Shown: positions 8,447 to 18,139 of the stretch, piece by piece
How positions within the stretch are numbered: position 1 is the first letter of the stretch
Layout: every line of letters starts with the position of its first letter
Source of the DNA: Aminobacter anthyllidis
Lineage (GTDB): Bacteria; Pseudomonadota; Alphaproteobacteria; Rhizobiales; Rhizobiaceae
NCBI RefSeq assembly: GCF_018555685.1
Contig: NZ_JAFLWW010000006.1
Location: 487,259-551,258, forward strand
Length of the DNA stretch: 64,000 bases
Reading direction: 5' to 3'
The notes under the pieces: model-generated
What the model saw: only the letters and a program-made list of their open reading frames with translations
What the model was told of the DNA's origin: nothing
Databases searched by the model: none
Program-made: the position numbers and the translations under genes

Positions 8447-9703
8447 CTAATCCTCTTCGACGACGCGCAGGCGGAGCTGGCCGGTCTTCGAATCGGCCGC
8501 ACGCGCGGCTTGAGGCGGTGGCGCGTCTTCGGCCTCGCCGGCATGTCCCGCGCCGAACTCCAGCGCCTCGATCTTTTCGCCGCGCTTGGTGACTTTCGAC
8601 GACGACACGAGGATGTCGTCAATGTCCTTGCTGGCCTGGCCGAAATGCGTCTGCAGCTTGCGCACGCGATCGTCGAGACGGCCGACGTCCTCCATCAGGC
8701 GGATGACCTCGCCCTGGATCAGATGCGCCTGTTCGCGCATGCGGGCGTCCTTGAGGATCGCCTGGATGACCTGGATCGACAGCATCAACAGCGACGGCGA
8801 GACGATGACGATGCGGGCGCGATGCGCCCGGTGGACCAGCGATTCGAAGTTCTCGTGGATCTCGGCGAAGATCGATTCCGACGGCACGAACATGAAGGCG
8901 GTGTCCTGCGTCTCGCCAGCGATCAGGTACTTCTCCGAGATCGCCTTGATGTGCACTTCGAGGTCGCGCCGGAAAGCCTGGGCGGCATATTTCTGTGCAT
9001 CCGCAGCGCCCTCCACATCAGCCGCGGCGCGGATGGCGTTCCAAGCCTCGAGCGGAAACTTGGCATCGATGACCAGCGACGGCGCGCCGTTGGGCATCTT
9101 GACCAGGCAGTCCGGCCGGTTGTTGTTCGACAGTGTCGCCTGGAATTCATAGGCGCCAAGCGGCAGGCCGTCGGCGACGATCGTTTCCATGCGCGACTGG
9201 CCAAAGGCGCCGCGTGTCTGCTTGTTGGACAGGATCGCCTGCAACTGCACGACCTGGCCGGCGAGCGACTGGATGTTGCCTTGCGCCGTGTCGATGACCG
9301 CCAGCCGCTCCTGCAGCTTGGCCAGGCTGTCATGCGTCGACTTGGTCTGCTCGACCATGGTCTGGCCGATGCGGCCGGTCATCGCGTCAAGGCGCTGGCC
9401 GAGCGACTGGGTCAGCTCTGCCTGGCGGGCACCGAAGATGTCGGCGACGGTGCCGAGCCTGCCCTGCATCTCGGCCTGGGCCTGCAGGATGCCGGCCATG
9501 CGGGCCTCGGCGTCGCGGGCATGATCAGCTGCCTCGGCAGCGGCCACGGCCCGCGCCTTGGCTGAGCGCCACAAGGCGATCATCAGCACGGCGAGCAACA
9601 CGACGAACAGCAAGGCGCCGAAGCCAAGCGCCTGGCCGAGCGTGATGATGGTCGCGCCAAGCTGGGCGATGGGGGCGGACAAGATGCTGGAAAGCTCGTT
9701 CAT
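8447..9703 (-). CDS. rmuC: DNA recombination protein RmuC
   Basis: About 418 residues. An N-terminal membrane helix (FGALLFVVLLAVLMIALW) is followed by a long coiled coil (about 45-165) and the RmuC nuclease-like domain. That domain is marked by LPLGAYEFQATLSNNNRPDCLVKMPNGAPSLVIDAKFPLEAW and QDTAFMFVPSESIFAEIHENF. RmuC limits inversions at short inverted repeats. ATG at 9703 starts the natural membrane segment; upstream TTG/ATG codons at 9733 and 9715 are in frame and cannot be excluded. It is divergent from def with about 100 bp between them. Confidence 0.92.
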   Translation of the reverse strand: MNELSSILSAPIAQLGATIITLGQALGFGALLFVVLLAVLMIALWRSAKARAVAAAEAADHARDAEARMAGILQAQAEMQGRLGTVADIFGARQAELTQSLGQRLDAMTGRIGQTMVEQTKSTHDSLAKLQERLAVIDTAQGNIQSLAGQVVQLQAILSNKQTRGAFGQSRMETIVADGLPLGAYEFQATLSNNNRPDCLVKMPNGAPSLVIDAKFPLEAWNAIRAAADVEGAADAQKYAAQAFRRDLEVHIKAISEKYLIAGETQDTAFMFVPSESIFAEIHENFESLVHRAHRARIVIVSPSLLMLSIQVIQAILKDARMREQAHLIQGEVIRLMEDVGRLDDRVRKLQTHFGQASKDIDDILVSSSKVTKRGEKIEALEFGAGHAGEAEDAPPPQAARAADSKTGQLRLRVVEED

Positions 9704-9806
9704 GGCCGGCACCATAACCGATTCGTCCCGCAAGGTCAGATCAAAGCGAGAACATTGCCGTGTCAGACCAGTTGACGGCTTTATTCTGACATCTTAGTTG
9801 AAGCGC

Positions 9807-10337
9807 ATGACGATCAAGCCGCTCATCATCCTGCCCGATCCGCTCCTGCGCGAGCATTCCAAGCCGGTCGAACACATCGACGACGGCGTGCGCAAGTTCG
9901 CGCGCGACATGCTCGACACGATGTATGACGCGCCAGGCATTGGCCTCGCCGCGATCCAGGTCGGCGAGCCGATCCGGATGCTGGTGATCGACCTTGCCAA
10001 GGAAGGCGAGGAGCCGGCGCCGCGCATCGTCATCAATCCTGAGATCGTCACCAGCGGCGAAGACCGCTCGATCTACGAAGAAGGCTGCCTGTCGATCCCC
10101 GATTATTATGCCGAGGTCGAGCGCCCGGCGACGGTGCGGGTCAAGTATCTCGACGAGCATGGCAAGCTCCAGGAGGTCGATGCCGACGGCCTGCTCGCCA
10201 CCTGCCTGCAGCATGAGATCGATCATCTGAACGGCGTGCTGTTCATCGACTACATCTCCAAGCTCAAGCGCGACATGGTGATGAAGAAGTTCAAGAAGCT
10301 CGCCAAGGACCGTCCGCCAAGCCGCATGGTGGGGTGA
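9807..10337 (+). CDS. def: Peptide deformylase
   Basis: 176-residue Fe2+/Zn2+ peptide deformylase that removes the formyl group from nascent proteins. All three motifs are present: [10 protein letters not shown] (about residues 45-54), EEGCLSIP with the metal-binding Cys, and QHEIDHLNG with two His ligands and the catalytic Glu. The ATG at 9807 fits the usual [14 protein letters not shown] start; a TTG at 9798 is in frame. In rhizobia def is normally followed directly by fmt; here a toxin-antitoxin pair lies between them. Confidence 0.97.
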   Translation: MTIKPLIILPDPLLREHSKPVEHIDDGVRKFARDMLDTMYDAPGIGLAAIQVGEPIRMLVIDLAKEGEEPAPRIVINPEIVTSGEDRSIYEEGCLSIPDYYAEVERPATVRVKYLDEHGKLQEVDADGLLATCLQHEIDHLNGVLFIDYISKLKRDMVMKKFKKLAKDRPPSRMVG

Positions 10338-10368
10338 TTCCACCTTGTTTGCTGGTGCCGCCACCATC

Positions 10369-10385
10369 TGATATCATTGATATCA
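10369..10385. promoter_or_regulatory. Putative antitoxin operator
   Basis: Two copies of the perfect 8-bp palindrome TGATATCA (10369-10376 and 10378-10385) are separated by one T, 17 bases before the antitoxin ATG. Ribbon-helix-helix antitoxins bind tandem palindromes of this size at their own promoter, so this is the likely autoregulatory site. Inferred. Confidence 0.6.
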
Positions 10386-10401
10386 ACCGATGGAGGCGCG
10401 C

Positions 10402-10689
10402 ATGGGCGACCTGCTGATCAGGAATATTCCGGAAGCCGTCAAGGAAAGCTTGGCCGATAAGGCGCGCCAAGGCGGGCGTAGCCTGTCTGACGAGGTGACG
10501 TTGCGGCTGGCTCAAAGCTTGGCGGAAGAGAAGGAGACGCCGCCTGACACCCGCAATGCTTTCGAGGTGCTGAGAAGCATCTTCCAGGACAACAATGCGC
10601 TCATGTCGGAAGAGGATCACGCAGACTTCATGCAAGCCGTGGACGGGATGCGCAAGGACGAGGGACGACCACTCCCTGAACTTGAATGA
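10402..10689 (+). CDS. FitA-like ribbon-helix-helix antitoxin
   Basis: 95-residue antitoxin. The N-terminal 40 residues (MGDLLIRNIPEAVKESLADKARQGGRSLSDEVTLRLAQSL) form a ribbon-helix-helix DNA-binding motif of the FitA/VapB type. The acidic C-terminus (EEDHADFMQAVDGMRKDEG) would mask the toxin active site. The ATG at 10402 has GGAGG upstream; an ATG at 10390 is within that ribosome site. The last codon overlaps the toxin start by 4 bp (ATGA), giving translational coupling. Type II module inserted between def and fmt. Confidence 0.85.
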   Translation: MGDLLIRNIPEAVKESLADKARQGGRSLSDEVTLRLAQSLAEEKETPPDTRNAFEVLRSIFQDNNALMSEEDHADFMQAVDGMRKDEGRPLPELE

Positions 10690-11111
10690 TCGTCCTCGAT
10701 ACGAATGTGATTTCGGAAGTCCGCCTGCAGCGTCCGAACGCCAATGCTGTTGCATGGCTGGTACAGCAAGATCAGGCGGAGCTTTTTCTGTGCATCCCTG
10801 TAGTCGCCGAACTCTCTTACGGCGGATACCGCATTCTGCAACGTGACAAGCACTCGGGTCACCTCGATGCGCTGTCCGCGCTGATCGGCCAGCGGTTTCG
10901 CAACAAGGTTCTCCCCAACGACGTCGCCTCCGCCATCAAGTTCGGCGAGGTCCTGGCCAAGCGAGAAGCAGTCGGTCGCCCGATAGGCCTGATGGATGCC
11001 ATGATCGCGGCGATCTGCCTTGTTCATGGCGCGACCCTTGCCACGCGCAACGTCCGCGACTTCGACGGGCTTGACCTCAGGCTCGTAAACCCGTTTGAAG
11101 CGATGGCCTGA
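10686..11111 (+). CDS. FitB/VapC-like PIN-domain toxin
   Basis: 141-residue PIN-domain ribonuclease. The catalytic acid residues are visible: Asp in [11 protein letters not shown], Glu in VVAELSYG, Asp in GLMDAMIAA, and the [10 protein letters not shown] end motif. These match the FitB branch of VapC toxins ([38 protein letters not shown]). Expression is coupled to the antitoxin by the ATGA overlap. All active-site residues are intact, so the toxin is presumably active. Target RNA is unknown. Confidence 0.9.
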   Translation: MIVLDTNVISEVRLQRPNANAVAWLVQQDQAELFLCIPVVAELSYGGYRILQRDKHSGHLDALSALIGQRFRNKVLPNDVASAIKFGEVLAKREAVGRPIGLMDAMIAAICLVHGATLATRNVRDFDGLDLRLVNPFEAMA

Positions 11112-11158
11112 ACGGATGGCCGATGCTGTCCGGGGCATTGCGGGATAGCCAGAGCCGA

Positions 11159-12094
11159 ATGAGCCTTCGCGTCATCTTCATGGGAACGCCGGATTTTTCC
11201 GTGCCGACACTGCGTGCGATAGCGGACGCCGGCCACGAAGTCGTCGCCGTCTATTCGCAGCCGCCACGCGCCGCCGGCCGGCGCGGGCTGGAGCTGACGC
11301 CGTCGCCGGTGCAACGCGAGGCCGAGCGCCTTGGCATCGAGGTGCGTACGCCGCTGTCGCTGAAGGGCGAGGCCGAGCAGGCGGCCTTTGCTGGCCTCAA
11401 GGCGGATGTTGCCGTCGTCGTTGCCTACGGTTTGCTGCTGCCAAAGGCCATTCTCGAAGGCACCCGATTGGGCTGCTACAATGGCCACGCCTCGCTCCTG
11501 CCGCGCTGGCGAGGGGCGGCTCCGATCCAGCGCGCCATCATGGCGGGCGACACCGAGACCGGCATGATGGTCATGCGGATGGAAGAGGGATTGGACACCG
11601 GACCGGTGGCGCGACTTGAAAAAGTCGCGATTGGACCCGACATGACAGCCGGCGAGTTGCACGATCGTCTGATGGCGATGGGTGCTTCGCTCATGGTAGA
11701 AGCGCTGGCGGAACTTGAAGCGGGCAGGCTGGAAACAGTGCCCCAGGCCAGCGAAGGCGTGACCTACGCCAAAAAAATCGATAAGGCGGAGACGCGGATC
11801 GATTGGACCTTGCCGGCGACGGCAGTCGACAACAATATCCGCGGCCTGTCGCCATTTCCCGGCGCTTGGTGCGAATTCGAAATCGGCGGACGAACCGAGC
11901 GCCTGAAAGTTTTGCGCTCGCAACGTTCCGCTGGACAAGGGGAACCGGGAACGGTTCTCGACGACCGGTTGGAGATTGCCTGCGGCGAAGCTGCCGTCAG
12001 GCTGGTCGAGGTACAAAGGGCGGGAGGAAAACCCGTCACCGCGGATGAATTCCTGCGCGGTGCCAAGATCGAAGAAGGAATGAAATTGTCATGA
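11159..12094 (+). CDS. fmt: Methionyl-tRNA formyltransferase
   Basis: 311-residue enzyme that formylates initiator Met-tRNA using 10-formyl-THF. It shows the N-terminal Rossmann-like start [20 protein letters not shown] and the active-site segment [22 protein letters not shown] (Asn and His of the catalytic triad), with the Asp in [10 protein letters not shown]. The C-terminal OB-like domain follows [14 protein letters not shown]. The ATG at 11159 corresponds to the family start; the frame is open 12 codons further upstream. It overlaps the next gene by 4 bp. Confidence 0.97.
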   Translation: MSLRVIFMGTPDFSVPTLRAIADAGHEVVAVYSQPPRAAGRRGLELTPSPVQREAERLGIEVRTPLSLKGEAEQAAFAGLKADVAVVVAYGLLLPKAILEGTRLGCYNGHASLLPRWRGAAPIQRAIMAGDTETGMMVMRMEEGLDTGPVARLEKVAIGPDMTAGELHDRLMAMGASLMVEALAELEAGRLETVPQASEGVTYAKKIDKAETRIDWTLPATAVDNNIRGLSPFPGAWCEFEIGGRTERLKVLRSQRSAGQGEPGTVLDDRLEIACGEAAVRLVEVQRAGGKPVTADEFLRGAKIEEGMKLS

Positions 12095-12600
12095 GCATGA
12101 TGTCGATCCGGGCGGCTACGCCCCGCGACCGCGAGGCGATCCGCCTCGTTGAAGAACACGCCTTCGGGCAGCAGGCCGAGGCCGGTCTTGTCGACGCACT
12201 GGTTGCCGAAGGCGACGCGGTCATCGAACTGGTGGCCGAAGAAGATGGCGATGTGGTCGGCCACATCCTGTTTTCGCGCCTCTACGTCCAGAACGGCGGC
12301 AAGACAGTCCCGGCGGTCGCGCTTGCGCCGCTGGCGGTCGAGCCCGATTTCCACGGCAGCGGCATCGGCGGCGCGCTGATCCGCGAAGCCCATATCCGCC
12401 TCAAGGACGCAGGCGAGACGCTGGCCGTGGTGCTTGGCGATCCGGCCTATTACGGTCGCTTCGGCTACACGCACGATCGCGCCGCGAAGTTCGAAAGCGA
12501 CTATCAGTGCGACGCATTGCAGGCCCTGGCCTGGGGCGATGCGCCCGAGGCCGGCAAGCTGGTCTACGCTTCGGCTTTCGGTACGGCTCTGGCTGCGTAA
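12091..12600 (+). CDS. GNAT-family N-acetyltransferase (YhbS-like)
   Basis: 169-residue acetyl-CoA-dependent N-acetyltransferase. The acetyl-CoA-binding motif A is [27 protein letters not shown] (a Q/RxxGxG/A variant). [24 protein letters not shown] is typical of the YhbS/COG3153 group. It starts inside the fmt stop codon (ATGA), so it is cotranscribed and translationally coupled with fmt, and truA follows 23 bp later. The acetylated substrate is unknown; the operon position hints at a translation-related target but this is only inference. Confidence 0.88.
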   Translation: MSMMSIRAATPRDREAIRLVEEHAFGQQAEAGLVDALVAEGDAVIELVAEEDGDVVGHILFSRLYVQNGGKTVPAVALAPLAVEPDFHGSGIGGALIREAHIRLKDAGETLAVVLGDPAYYGRFGYTHDRAAKFESDYQCDALQALAWGDAPEAGKLVYASAFGTALAA

Positions 12601-12623
12601 AGCGGCCGGAGTTACCACCCCAC

Positions 12624-13376
12624 ATGCCGCGCTATCGCCTCGATCTCGAATATGACGGTCGCGCCTATGCCGGGTGGCAGCGGCAGGCCGGCCTGCACAC
12701 GGTGCAGGCGGCGATCGAGCAGGCGATCCTGAAGTTCTCGGGCGACGAGATCTCGTTGCGTGGTGCTGGCCGCACCGATGCCGGCGTGCATGCGACGGCA
12801 CAGGTCGCCCATGCCGACCTGACCAAGGCGTGGGCCAACGACAAGGTCCGCGACGCCGTCAACGCGCATCTGCAGGCCGCCGGCGAGACGGTGGCGGTGC
12901 TTGCGGCCCAGCAGGTGCCGGATGAGTTCGACGCCCGCTTCTCCGCCACCGGGCGTCACTACGTCTACCGCATCCTCAATCGCCGGGCCCCGGCCGCGCT
13001 TGAGCGCGGCAAGGTCTGGTGGGTGCCCAAGCGCCTCGACCACGAGGCGATGGCTGAGGCAGCCAAGGTCTTGCTGGGCCGGCACGATTTCACCACCTTC
13101 CGCTCGACCCAATGCCAGGCCAACAGCCCGCTGCGTACGCTCGCCCAACTCGACGTGACGCGTATGGACGACATGATCGAGGTCCGGACCTCGGCGCGTT
13201 CGTTCCTGCACAACCAGGTCCGCTCGATGGTCGGCAGCCTGAAGCGGGTCGGCGAGGGCGGGTGGACAGCGCACGATCTCAAGGCCGCACTCGAAGCGCG
13301 CAACCGCGCCGCTTGCGGCCAGGTCGCGCCGCCCGATGGGCTCTATCTCAGCGGCGTCGATTACCCGGCGACCTAG
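12624..13376 (+). CDS. truA: tRNA pseudouridine(38-40) synthase TruA
   Basis: 250-residue pseudouridine synthase that modifies positions 38-40 of tRNA anticodon stems. The N-terminus [21 protein letters not shown] and the catalytic-Asp motif [19 protein letters not shown] are diagnostic, followed by [13 protein letters not shown] and [21 protein letters not shown] at 12624 matches the family start. It is the last gene of the def-fmt-GNAT-truA run; the convergent Lrp-family gene begins 3 bp after its stop. Confidence 0.97.
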   Translation: MPRYRLDLEYDGRAYAGWQRQAGLHTVQAAIEQAILKFSGDEISLRGAGRTDAGVHATAQVAHADLTKAWANDKVRDAVNAHLQAAGETVAVLAAQQVPDEFDARFSATGRHYVYRILNRRAPAALERGKVWWVPKRLDHEAMAEAAKVLLGRHDFTTFRSTQCQANSPLRTLAQLDVTRMDDMIEVRTSARSFLHNQVRSMVGSLKRVGEGGWTAHDLKAALEARNRAACGQVAPPDGLYLSGVDYPAT

Positions 13377-13379
13377 CGC

Positions 13380-13919
13380 CTAGTAGAGCGGCTGCGCCAT
13401 GTGCTTCGGCGCTGGCCAGTCCTGGGTAATGCCGGGCTGAACGGGCCGTTCCAGATAGGTCGACAGCACGACATAGCTGCGCGTCGAGGTTACACCAGGC
13501 GTGTCATAGAGGCGTGCAAGGAGCCCTTCGAGCGCGCGTGTATCCTCGGTCCGCACCTTGAGCAGCAGGCAGGCGTCGCCGGCGACCGTGTGGATCTCCT
13601 CGACTTCCGGAAACGACGACACGGCCATCAGTTCAGGGGTCTTGCCCCAGCCCTTGGTGTCGATATGGACGAAGGCCAAAAGCGGCTTGCCGAGCGCCTT
13701 TGGGTCCGCCATCGCCACCGTCTGGCGGATGGCGCCGGACCGGCGCATGCGCTTCACCCGTTCGTGCGCCGCCGGCGCGGAGAGGCCGGCCTTTTCGCCC
13801 AGTTCGGCGTAGGAGACTGTCGCGTCCTCCACCAGAACGCCTAACAGCCTTCGGTCCGCGGCGTCGACCGTGCGCTCCGACAGGCGGTTCTGCCGAATGC
13901 CGTCTGTTTCTTCATCCAT
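13380..13919 (-). CDS. Lrp/AsnC-family transcriptional regulator
   Basis: 179-residue regulator. Residues 17-65 form the AsnC-type winged helix (TVDAADRRLLGVLVEDATVSYAELGEKAGLSAPAAHERVKRMRRSGAI). Residues 75-155 form the RAM/AsnC ligand-binding domain (GKPLLAFVHID, VEEIHTVAGDACLLLKVR). It is transcribed away from an MFS transporter gene with only 48 bp between starts, so it probably controls that transporter as well as itself. The effector, probably an amino acid, is not identifiable. Confidence 0.92.
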   Translation of the reverse strand: MDEETDGIRQNRLSERTVDAADRRLLGVLVEDATVSYAELGEKAGLSAPAAHERVKRMRRSGAIRQTVAMADPKALGKPLLAFVHIDTKGWGKTPELMAVSSFPEVEEIHTVAGDACLLLKVRTEDTRALEGLLARLYDTPGVTSTRSYVVLSTYLERPVQPGITQDWPAPKHMAQPLY

Positions 13920-13967
13920 CCGGAAATTCTCCGTTGAAGCTGAACATCATTCGGGGAATATGCGCCC

Positions 13968-15134
13968 ATGTCGAACCCCGATCAATTGTTTCCTGTCGTT
14001 GCCGAACCTGTGGCTCGCATTCCCAGGGCAGCCTACCTGCTGACCGGCTGCATCGCCGTCATCGGCTCCAATTCGCTGGTCCTCGGACCGATTGCCCCCG
14101 AGGTGGCCGCCGGCTTCGGCAGTTCCGTCCCCGTGGTCATGACGGCCGCCTCGGCGTTCGGGCTGGGCACCGCGGCGAGTGCTCTTTTTCTTGCCCGCTA
14201 TATCGACCGCTTCGGCGCGAAACGCATGTTGCAGGGCGCACTGGCGTTGCTGGCGATAGCCCTTGTGGCCAGCGCCATGGCGCCAGCGGTCATCGTGCTG
14301 GTCGCAGCACAATTGCTCGCCGGCATCGCGGCCGGCATCGCTCTTCCGGCGATCTATGCCAGCGCTGCCGCAGTTGCGCCGCCCGGCCGTGAGAGCGGAA
14401 CCATCGGCGTCGTGCTTACCGGCTGGACGCTGTCGATGGTTGCCGGCGTGTCGCTGTCAGCCGTGCTCGCCGACCTCGTCCATTGGCGCGCGGTATTCGC
14501 AGCGGTCGCGTTGCTTGCTGCCATTGCGCTGGCGGCCATATCGGCCATGTCGGCCGACGACAAGCCGGCCGGCGGCATCGCTCCCGCGCCGCTGGGGGCG
14601 CTGGCAACGCCCGGCATCGTGCCGCTGCTGATTGCCTGCGGCGCCTTCATGACGGCGTTCTATGGCGTCTATGGCTATCTCGGCGATCATTTGCACCAGG
14701 CGCTCGGACGGCCGGTCAGCACCAATGGTCTCGCCGCTGTTTCCTACGGCATCGGTTTTGGCGCCGCAGCCCTGCTCGACGGCATCGTCGACCGGATCGG
14801 CGCCCGGCGCGTCATGCCCATCGCATATCTCGGCGTGGCGGCAATCTATGTGCTGATCGCTGCCGTCGCAGGCAACTTCGCCGTGCTCATCGCCACCATG
14901 GCGTTGTGGGGGCTGGGCAACCATTTCGGGCTGAACGTGCTGGTCATGCGCCTGTCCATGCTCGACCCTAGCAGGCGTGGCACCATCATGGGGCTGAACA
15001 GCGCGGTCACCTATCTCGCCGTGTCGGTCGGTACCACCGCATTCGGTCCGCTCTATGCCAACTACGGCTTTGCGGCCTCGGCGATCGTCGCGGCAGTGCT
15101 GATGCTTGGTGCCGCCGCTGCCGCTTGGCGTTGA
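13968..15134 (+). CDS. MFS transporter, drug/sugar efflux type
   Basis: 388-residue major facilitator with about 12 transmembrane segments. The loop 2-3 motif A appears as ARYIDRFGAKRMLQGALAL, and helix 5 has GWTLSMVAGVSLSAVLADLVHWRAVFAAVA, the motif C pattern of AraJ/YdhP-like efflux proteins. A start at the ATG at 13968 leaves a short cytosolic N-terminus. It is divergent from the Lrp-family gene at 13380-13919, a common exporter-regulator arrangement. Likely role is export of an amino acid or drug; the substrate is unproven. Confidence 0.88.
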   Translation: MSNPDQLFPVVAEPVARIPRAAYLLTGCIAVIGSNSLVLGPIAPEVAAGFGSSVPVVMTAASAFGLGTAASALFLARYIDRFGAKRMLQGALALLAIALVASAMAPAVIVLVAAQLLAGIAAGIALPAIYASAAAVAPPGRESGTIGVVLTGWTLSMVAGVSLSAVLADLVHWRAVFAAVALLAAIALAAISAMSADDKPAGGIAPAPLGALATPGIVPLLIACGAFMTAFYGVYGYLGDHLHQALGRPVSTNGLAAVSYGIGFGAAALLDGIVDRIGARRVMPIAYLGVAAIYVLIAAVAGNFAVLIATMALWGLGNHFGLNVLVMRLSMLDPSRRGTIMGLNSAVTYLAVSVGTTAFGPLYANYGFAASAIVAAVLMLGAAAAAWR

Positions 15135-15159
15135 GTTCTAGAGTCGCTGCGCCGGCGGT

Positions 15160-15756
15160 TCAGGCCGGCAGTGTGATACCGAGCAGGGCTTGCAGCGAAA
15201 ACAGCACCAGCAGCGAGATGAAGAACATGCCGGTGAAGACGGCCGATCCGATCGCCGCACCCTTGCCGATGGTGGCATTGGTCATCCGCCAGGTGAACAC
15301 CATCGACAGGCCGAACACCGCCAGCGACAGCAACGTTATGAAGTTCTGTGCCGCCGGAAACAGCATGCGGGTCAGGGCTGCCGGCAGCATCAGCCAGGCG
15401 ATAATCGCCGAGGTCCAGTTGCTGGCGACGACATAGTGGACGAAGCGGTCGCCGATGCCGGCGCGCGGCGCAACAAGCGCAAGCGCGATCAGCGGCAGGA
15501 CCCACGCACCCATGTCGACCATGGCGAGGCGCACCACGATGCCGAAGCGACCGGCGAAGGTTGCCGTCTCCAGCGCGACGTCGTTTGACACCCCGGCCCA
15601 GCCGACAACGAGCGCGGGCACCGCAACCAGAATCGCAAAGAACGAGTTCCAGAACCCGTCGGCGCTGAGATCGAGCAGGCGCAGGCCGTCGGCCTTGCCC
15701 AGCATCAGCCGCCAGGCGCCCGCAAGATTCTGCTCGATGTCATCGGTTGCCAGCAT
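15160..15756 (-). CDS. Hypothetical multi-pass membrane protein
   Basis: 198 residues with about five hydrophobic segments (around 35-55, 75-100, 110-130, 135-155 and 165-195). I do not recognise the family with certainty; similar proteins follow dapE in Mesorhizobium-like genomes. It starts 12 bp after dapE on the same strand and is presumably cotranscribed. No catalytic motif, signal peptide or metal site is evident. Function unknown. Confidence 0.7.
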   Translation of the reverse strand: MLATDDIEQNLAGAWRLMLGKADGLRLLDLSADGFWNSFFAILVAVPALVVGWAGVSNDVALETATFAGRFGIVVRLAMVDMGAWVLPLIALALVAPRAGIGDRFVHYVVASNWTSAIIAWLMLPAALTRMLFPAAQNFITLLSLAVFGLSMVFTWRMTNATIGKGAAIGSAVFTGMFFISLLVLFSLQALLGITLPA

Positions 15757-15768
15757 CAGCGCGTTTCG

Positions 15769-16956
15769 TCATCCGAACCAGTCTGCGAGGAACTGCTGGT
15801 AGACCTGTGTCAGCATCTCCAGCTCGGCAAGCGGCACGCGCTCGTCGACCATGTGCATGGTCTTGCCGACCAGCCCGAACTCGACGACCGGGCAATAGTC
15901 CTTGATGAAGCGCGCGTCGGATGTGCCGCCCGTCGTCGAGAGCTTGGGCTTGCGTCCGGTGACGCTCTTGATGGAGCCGGCCAGCGCATCGATCAGCTTG
16001 TCGTTGCGGGTCAGGAAGACGTGGCTCGGCCGGTCGCGCCAGACCAGCTCGAACTCGATCGGCTCCTTGCGCCCCTTGCGGTATTTCTTGCGCCCGCTCG
16101 CCTTGTCCAGGCGATTGTGGATCTCGGCCTGCAGCGTCTCGTCCGTCCAGGTGTCGTTGAAGCGGATGTTGAAGGTGGCGGTCGCCCTGGCCGGAATGAC
16201 GTTGGTGGCGGCGTTGCCGACGTCGAAGGTGGTGACCTCCAGGTTCGACGGCTGGAAATCCTTGGTCCCCTTGTCGAAGGCCGGGTTCAGCAGTGCATCG
16301 ACGAGCGTCATCAGGCCGCGCACCGGATTGTCGGCGAGATGCGGATAGGCGACGTGGCCCTGGCGGCCATGGACGGTGATGGTGGCCGACAGCGAGCCGC
16401 GACGGCCGATCTTGATCATGTCGCCGAGCGCGTCCGGGTTTGTCGGTTCGCCGACCAGCGAGGCATCCCACTTTTCGCCGCGCGACGCCGCCCATTCGAG
16501 CAGCTTGACGGTGCCGTTGATCGAGGGGCCTTCCTCGTCACCGGCGATCAGCAGCGAAACAGACCCCTTGGGGCCGCCATGGGCTTCGACGTGGCGGGCG
16601 ACCGCCGCGATGAAGCAGGCGATGCCGCCCTTCATGTCGACCGCACCGCGGCCATACATCTCGCCATTGTCGATCGCAGCCGAAAACGGCGGGTGCTTCC
16701 ACGCCGCCTCGTCGCCGACCGGCACCACGTCGGTATGGCCGGCAAACATCAGGTGCGGGCCGTTGCCCGAGCGGCGGGCATAGAGGTTCTCGATGTCGGG
16801 CGTGCCGTCCTCGGAGAAGGTCGGGCGGTCGACAGCGAAGCCCAGCGGCTTCAGCATGGCCTCCAGTGCTGTCAGTGCGCCGCCTTCGGCTGGGGTGACC
16901 GAAGGGCAGCGGATGAGGGCGGCGAGGTTCTCGGCGGGGTCTGTAGGCAGCTTCAT
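15769..16956 (-). CDS. dapE: Succinyl-diaminopimelate desuccinylase
   Basis: 395-residue M20 zinc peptidase-fold enzyme that hydrolyses N-succinyl-LL-diaminopimelate in lysine and peptidoglycan-precursor biosynthesis. Metal-binding motifs are visible: [58 protein letters not shown] and the C-terminal [24 protein letters not shown] is the DapE signature. The ATG at 16956 fits the family; a GTG at 16992 is an upstream alternative. dapD, the preceding pathway step, is 2.7 kb away on the same strand. Confidence 0.95.
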   Translation of the reverse strand: MKLPTDPAENLAALIRCPSVTPAEGGALTALEAMLKPLGFAVDRPTFSEDGTPDIENLYARRSGNGPHLMFAGHTDVVPVGDEAAWKHPPFSAAIDNGEMYGRGAVDMKGGIACFIAAVARHVEAHGGPKGSVSLLIAGDEEGPSINGTVKLLEWAASRGEKWDASLVGEPTNPDALGDMIKIGRRGSLSATITVHGRQGHVAYPHLADNPVRGLMTLVDALLNPAFDKGTKDFQPSNLEVTTFDVGNAATNVIPARATATFNIRFNDTWTDETLQAEIHNRLDKASGRKKYRKGRKEPIEFELVWRDRPSHVFLTRNDKLIDALAGSIKSVTGRKPKLSTTGGTSDARFIKDYCPVVEFGLVGKTMHMVDERVPLAELEMLTQVYQQFLADWFG

Positions 16957-17128
16957 GGCGACAGCGATAATCGAATCGCTGGTTCCTGTCACGACGTTCG
17001 GTTGTTCCAGACTGCACCGAGTACAGCCTCGCTACAGCGTTGTACGGTCGTGATCGCCAGACAGCGCCTGGCAGGCGTTTGTGTTCGGCTTCGAACGTTG
17101 CCTATAGTCGAGCCGTCGGGGGAGGGGC

Positions 17129-18139
17129 ATGCGGGCATATCAGTCCATCGTCGTCGCAGGCGCCGGCAGCATCGGCTGCCATGCCGGTGCGTGCCTGGCG
17201 CTGGCTGGGCGGGACGTGACGCTGTTGGCGCGGCGCCGCGTCGCCGAAGCCATCGGCGCCGCCGGGCTGCGGGTCAGCGACATCGACGGGTTTGACCGCC
17301 GGCTCGATGGCGGCGCCATCGACGTCGCGACCGCTCCTTCGGTGCTTGCCGGGGCCGATGTCGTGCTGGTTGCGGTGAAGAGCGGCGACACCGCCGCCAT
17401 GGCCGAGCTGATCGCCCGCCATGCGCCGGAAAGTGCCGTCATCGTCAGCCTGCAGAACGGGATCGACAATCCGACGCTGCTGCGGGCAGCGCTCGGGCGG
17501 CGACGGGTGATTGCCGGCATGGTGCCGTTCAACGTCGTCCAGTCGCCCGAAGGCGAGTTGCCGCTGCACGTCCACCGGGCCAGTGCGGGCACAGTGCTGA
17601 TCGAGGCCGGAGACGAGAGCCTGCGCAAGCTGCTCGACGTCGACGGCTTTACCGTTGCCGGTCACGCCGACATGCCTGCCGTCCAATGGGGCAAGCTGCT
17701 GATGAACCTCAACAATGCGTTGGTGGCACTTTCGGGGCTGCCTCTGGCGGCTCAGCTCGCCGATGCCAGGTGGCGCCGCATCCTCGCCGATCAGATCGAC
17801 GAGGCGCTGGCGGCGATGAAGGCGAACGGCATCAGGCCGGTGAAGGTTACAGCGGTATCGCCTGTGCTGCTGCCAACTGTACTCCGCCTGCCTGACTGGC
17901 TGTTCCTGCGCTTGGCGAAGCGCATGCTGGCGATCGACCCGATGGCGCGGTCGTCGATGTGGGAGGATCTCGAGCGGCGGCGTAGGACGGAGGTCGATGC
18001 CTTGCAGGGAGTCATCCTTGGGCTCGCGCGAAAGGCCGGTACGCCAGCCACGCTGACCGAGCGGATCGTCGCCTTGGTGCGCGACGCGGAAGCCAGGGGC
18101 AAGGGGTCGCCCAGGCTGAAGCCGGAGCAGGTCGCCTAG
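17129..18139 (+). CDS. Ketopantoate reductase family protein (ApbA/PanE)
   Basis: 336-residue NADPH-dependent 2-dehydropantoate 2-reductase family member. The N-terminal Rossmann motif is VVAGAGSIGCHAGACLALAG. The conserved VKSGDTAAMAELI, SLQNGIDNP and the catalytic Lys-containing WGKLLMNLNNAL segments follow, with a C-terminal helical domain ending in RRRTEVDALQGVILGLARKAG. Family membership is clear. Whether it is the true PanE for pantothenate or a paralogue is open, since many rhizobia carry several. Its last 4 bp overlap the convergent gene at 18136. Confidence 0.85.
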   Translation: MRAYQSIVVAGAGSIGCHAGACLALAGRDVTLLARRRVAEAIGAAGLRVSDIDGFDRRLDGGAIDVATAPSVLAGADVVLVAVKSGDTAAMAELIARHAPESAVIVSLQNGIDNPTLLRAALGRRRVIAGMVPFNVVQSPEGELPLHVHRASAGTVLIEAGDESLRKLLDVDGFTVAGHADMPAVQWGKLLMNLNNALVALSGLPLAAQLADARWRRILADQIDEALAAMKANGIRPVKVTAVSPVLLPTVLRLPDWLFLRLAKRMLAIDPMARSSMWEDLERRRRTEVDALQGVILGLARKAGTPATLTERIVALVRDAEARGKGSPRLKPEQVA

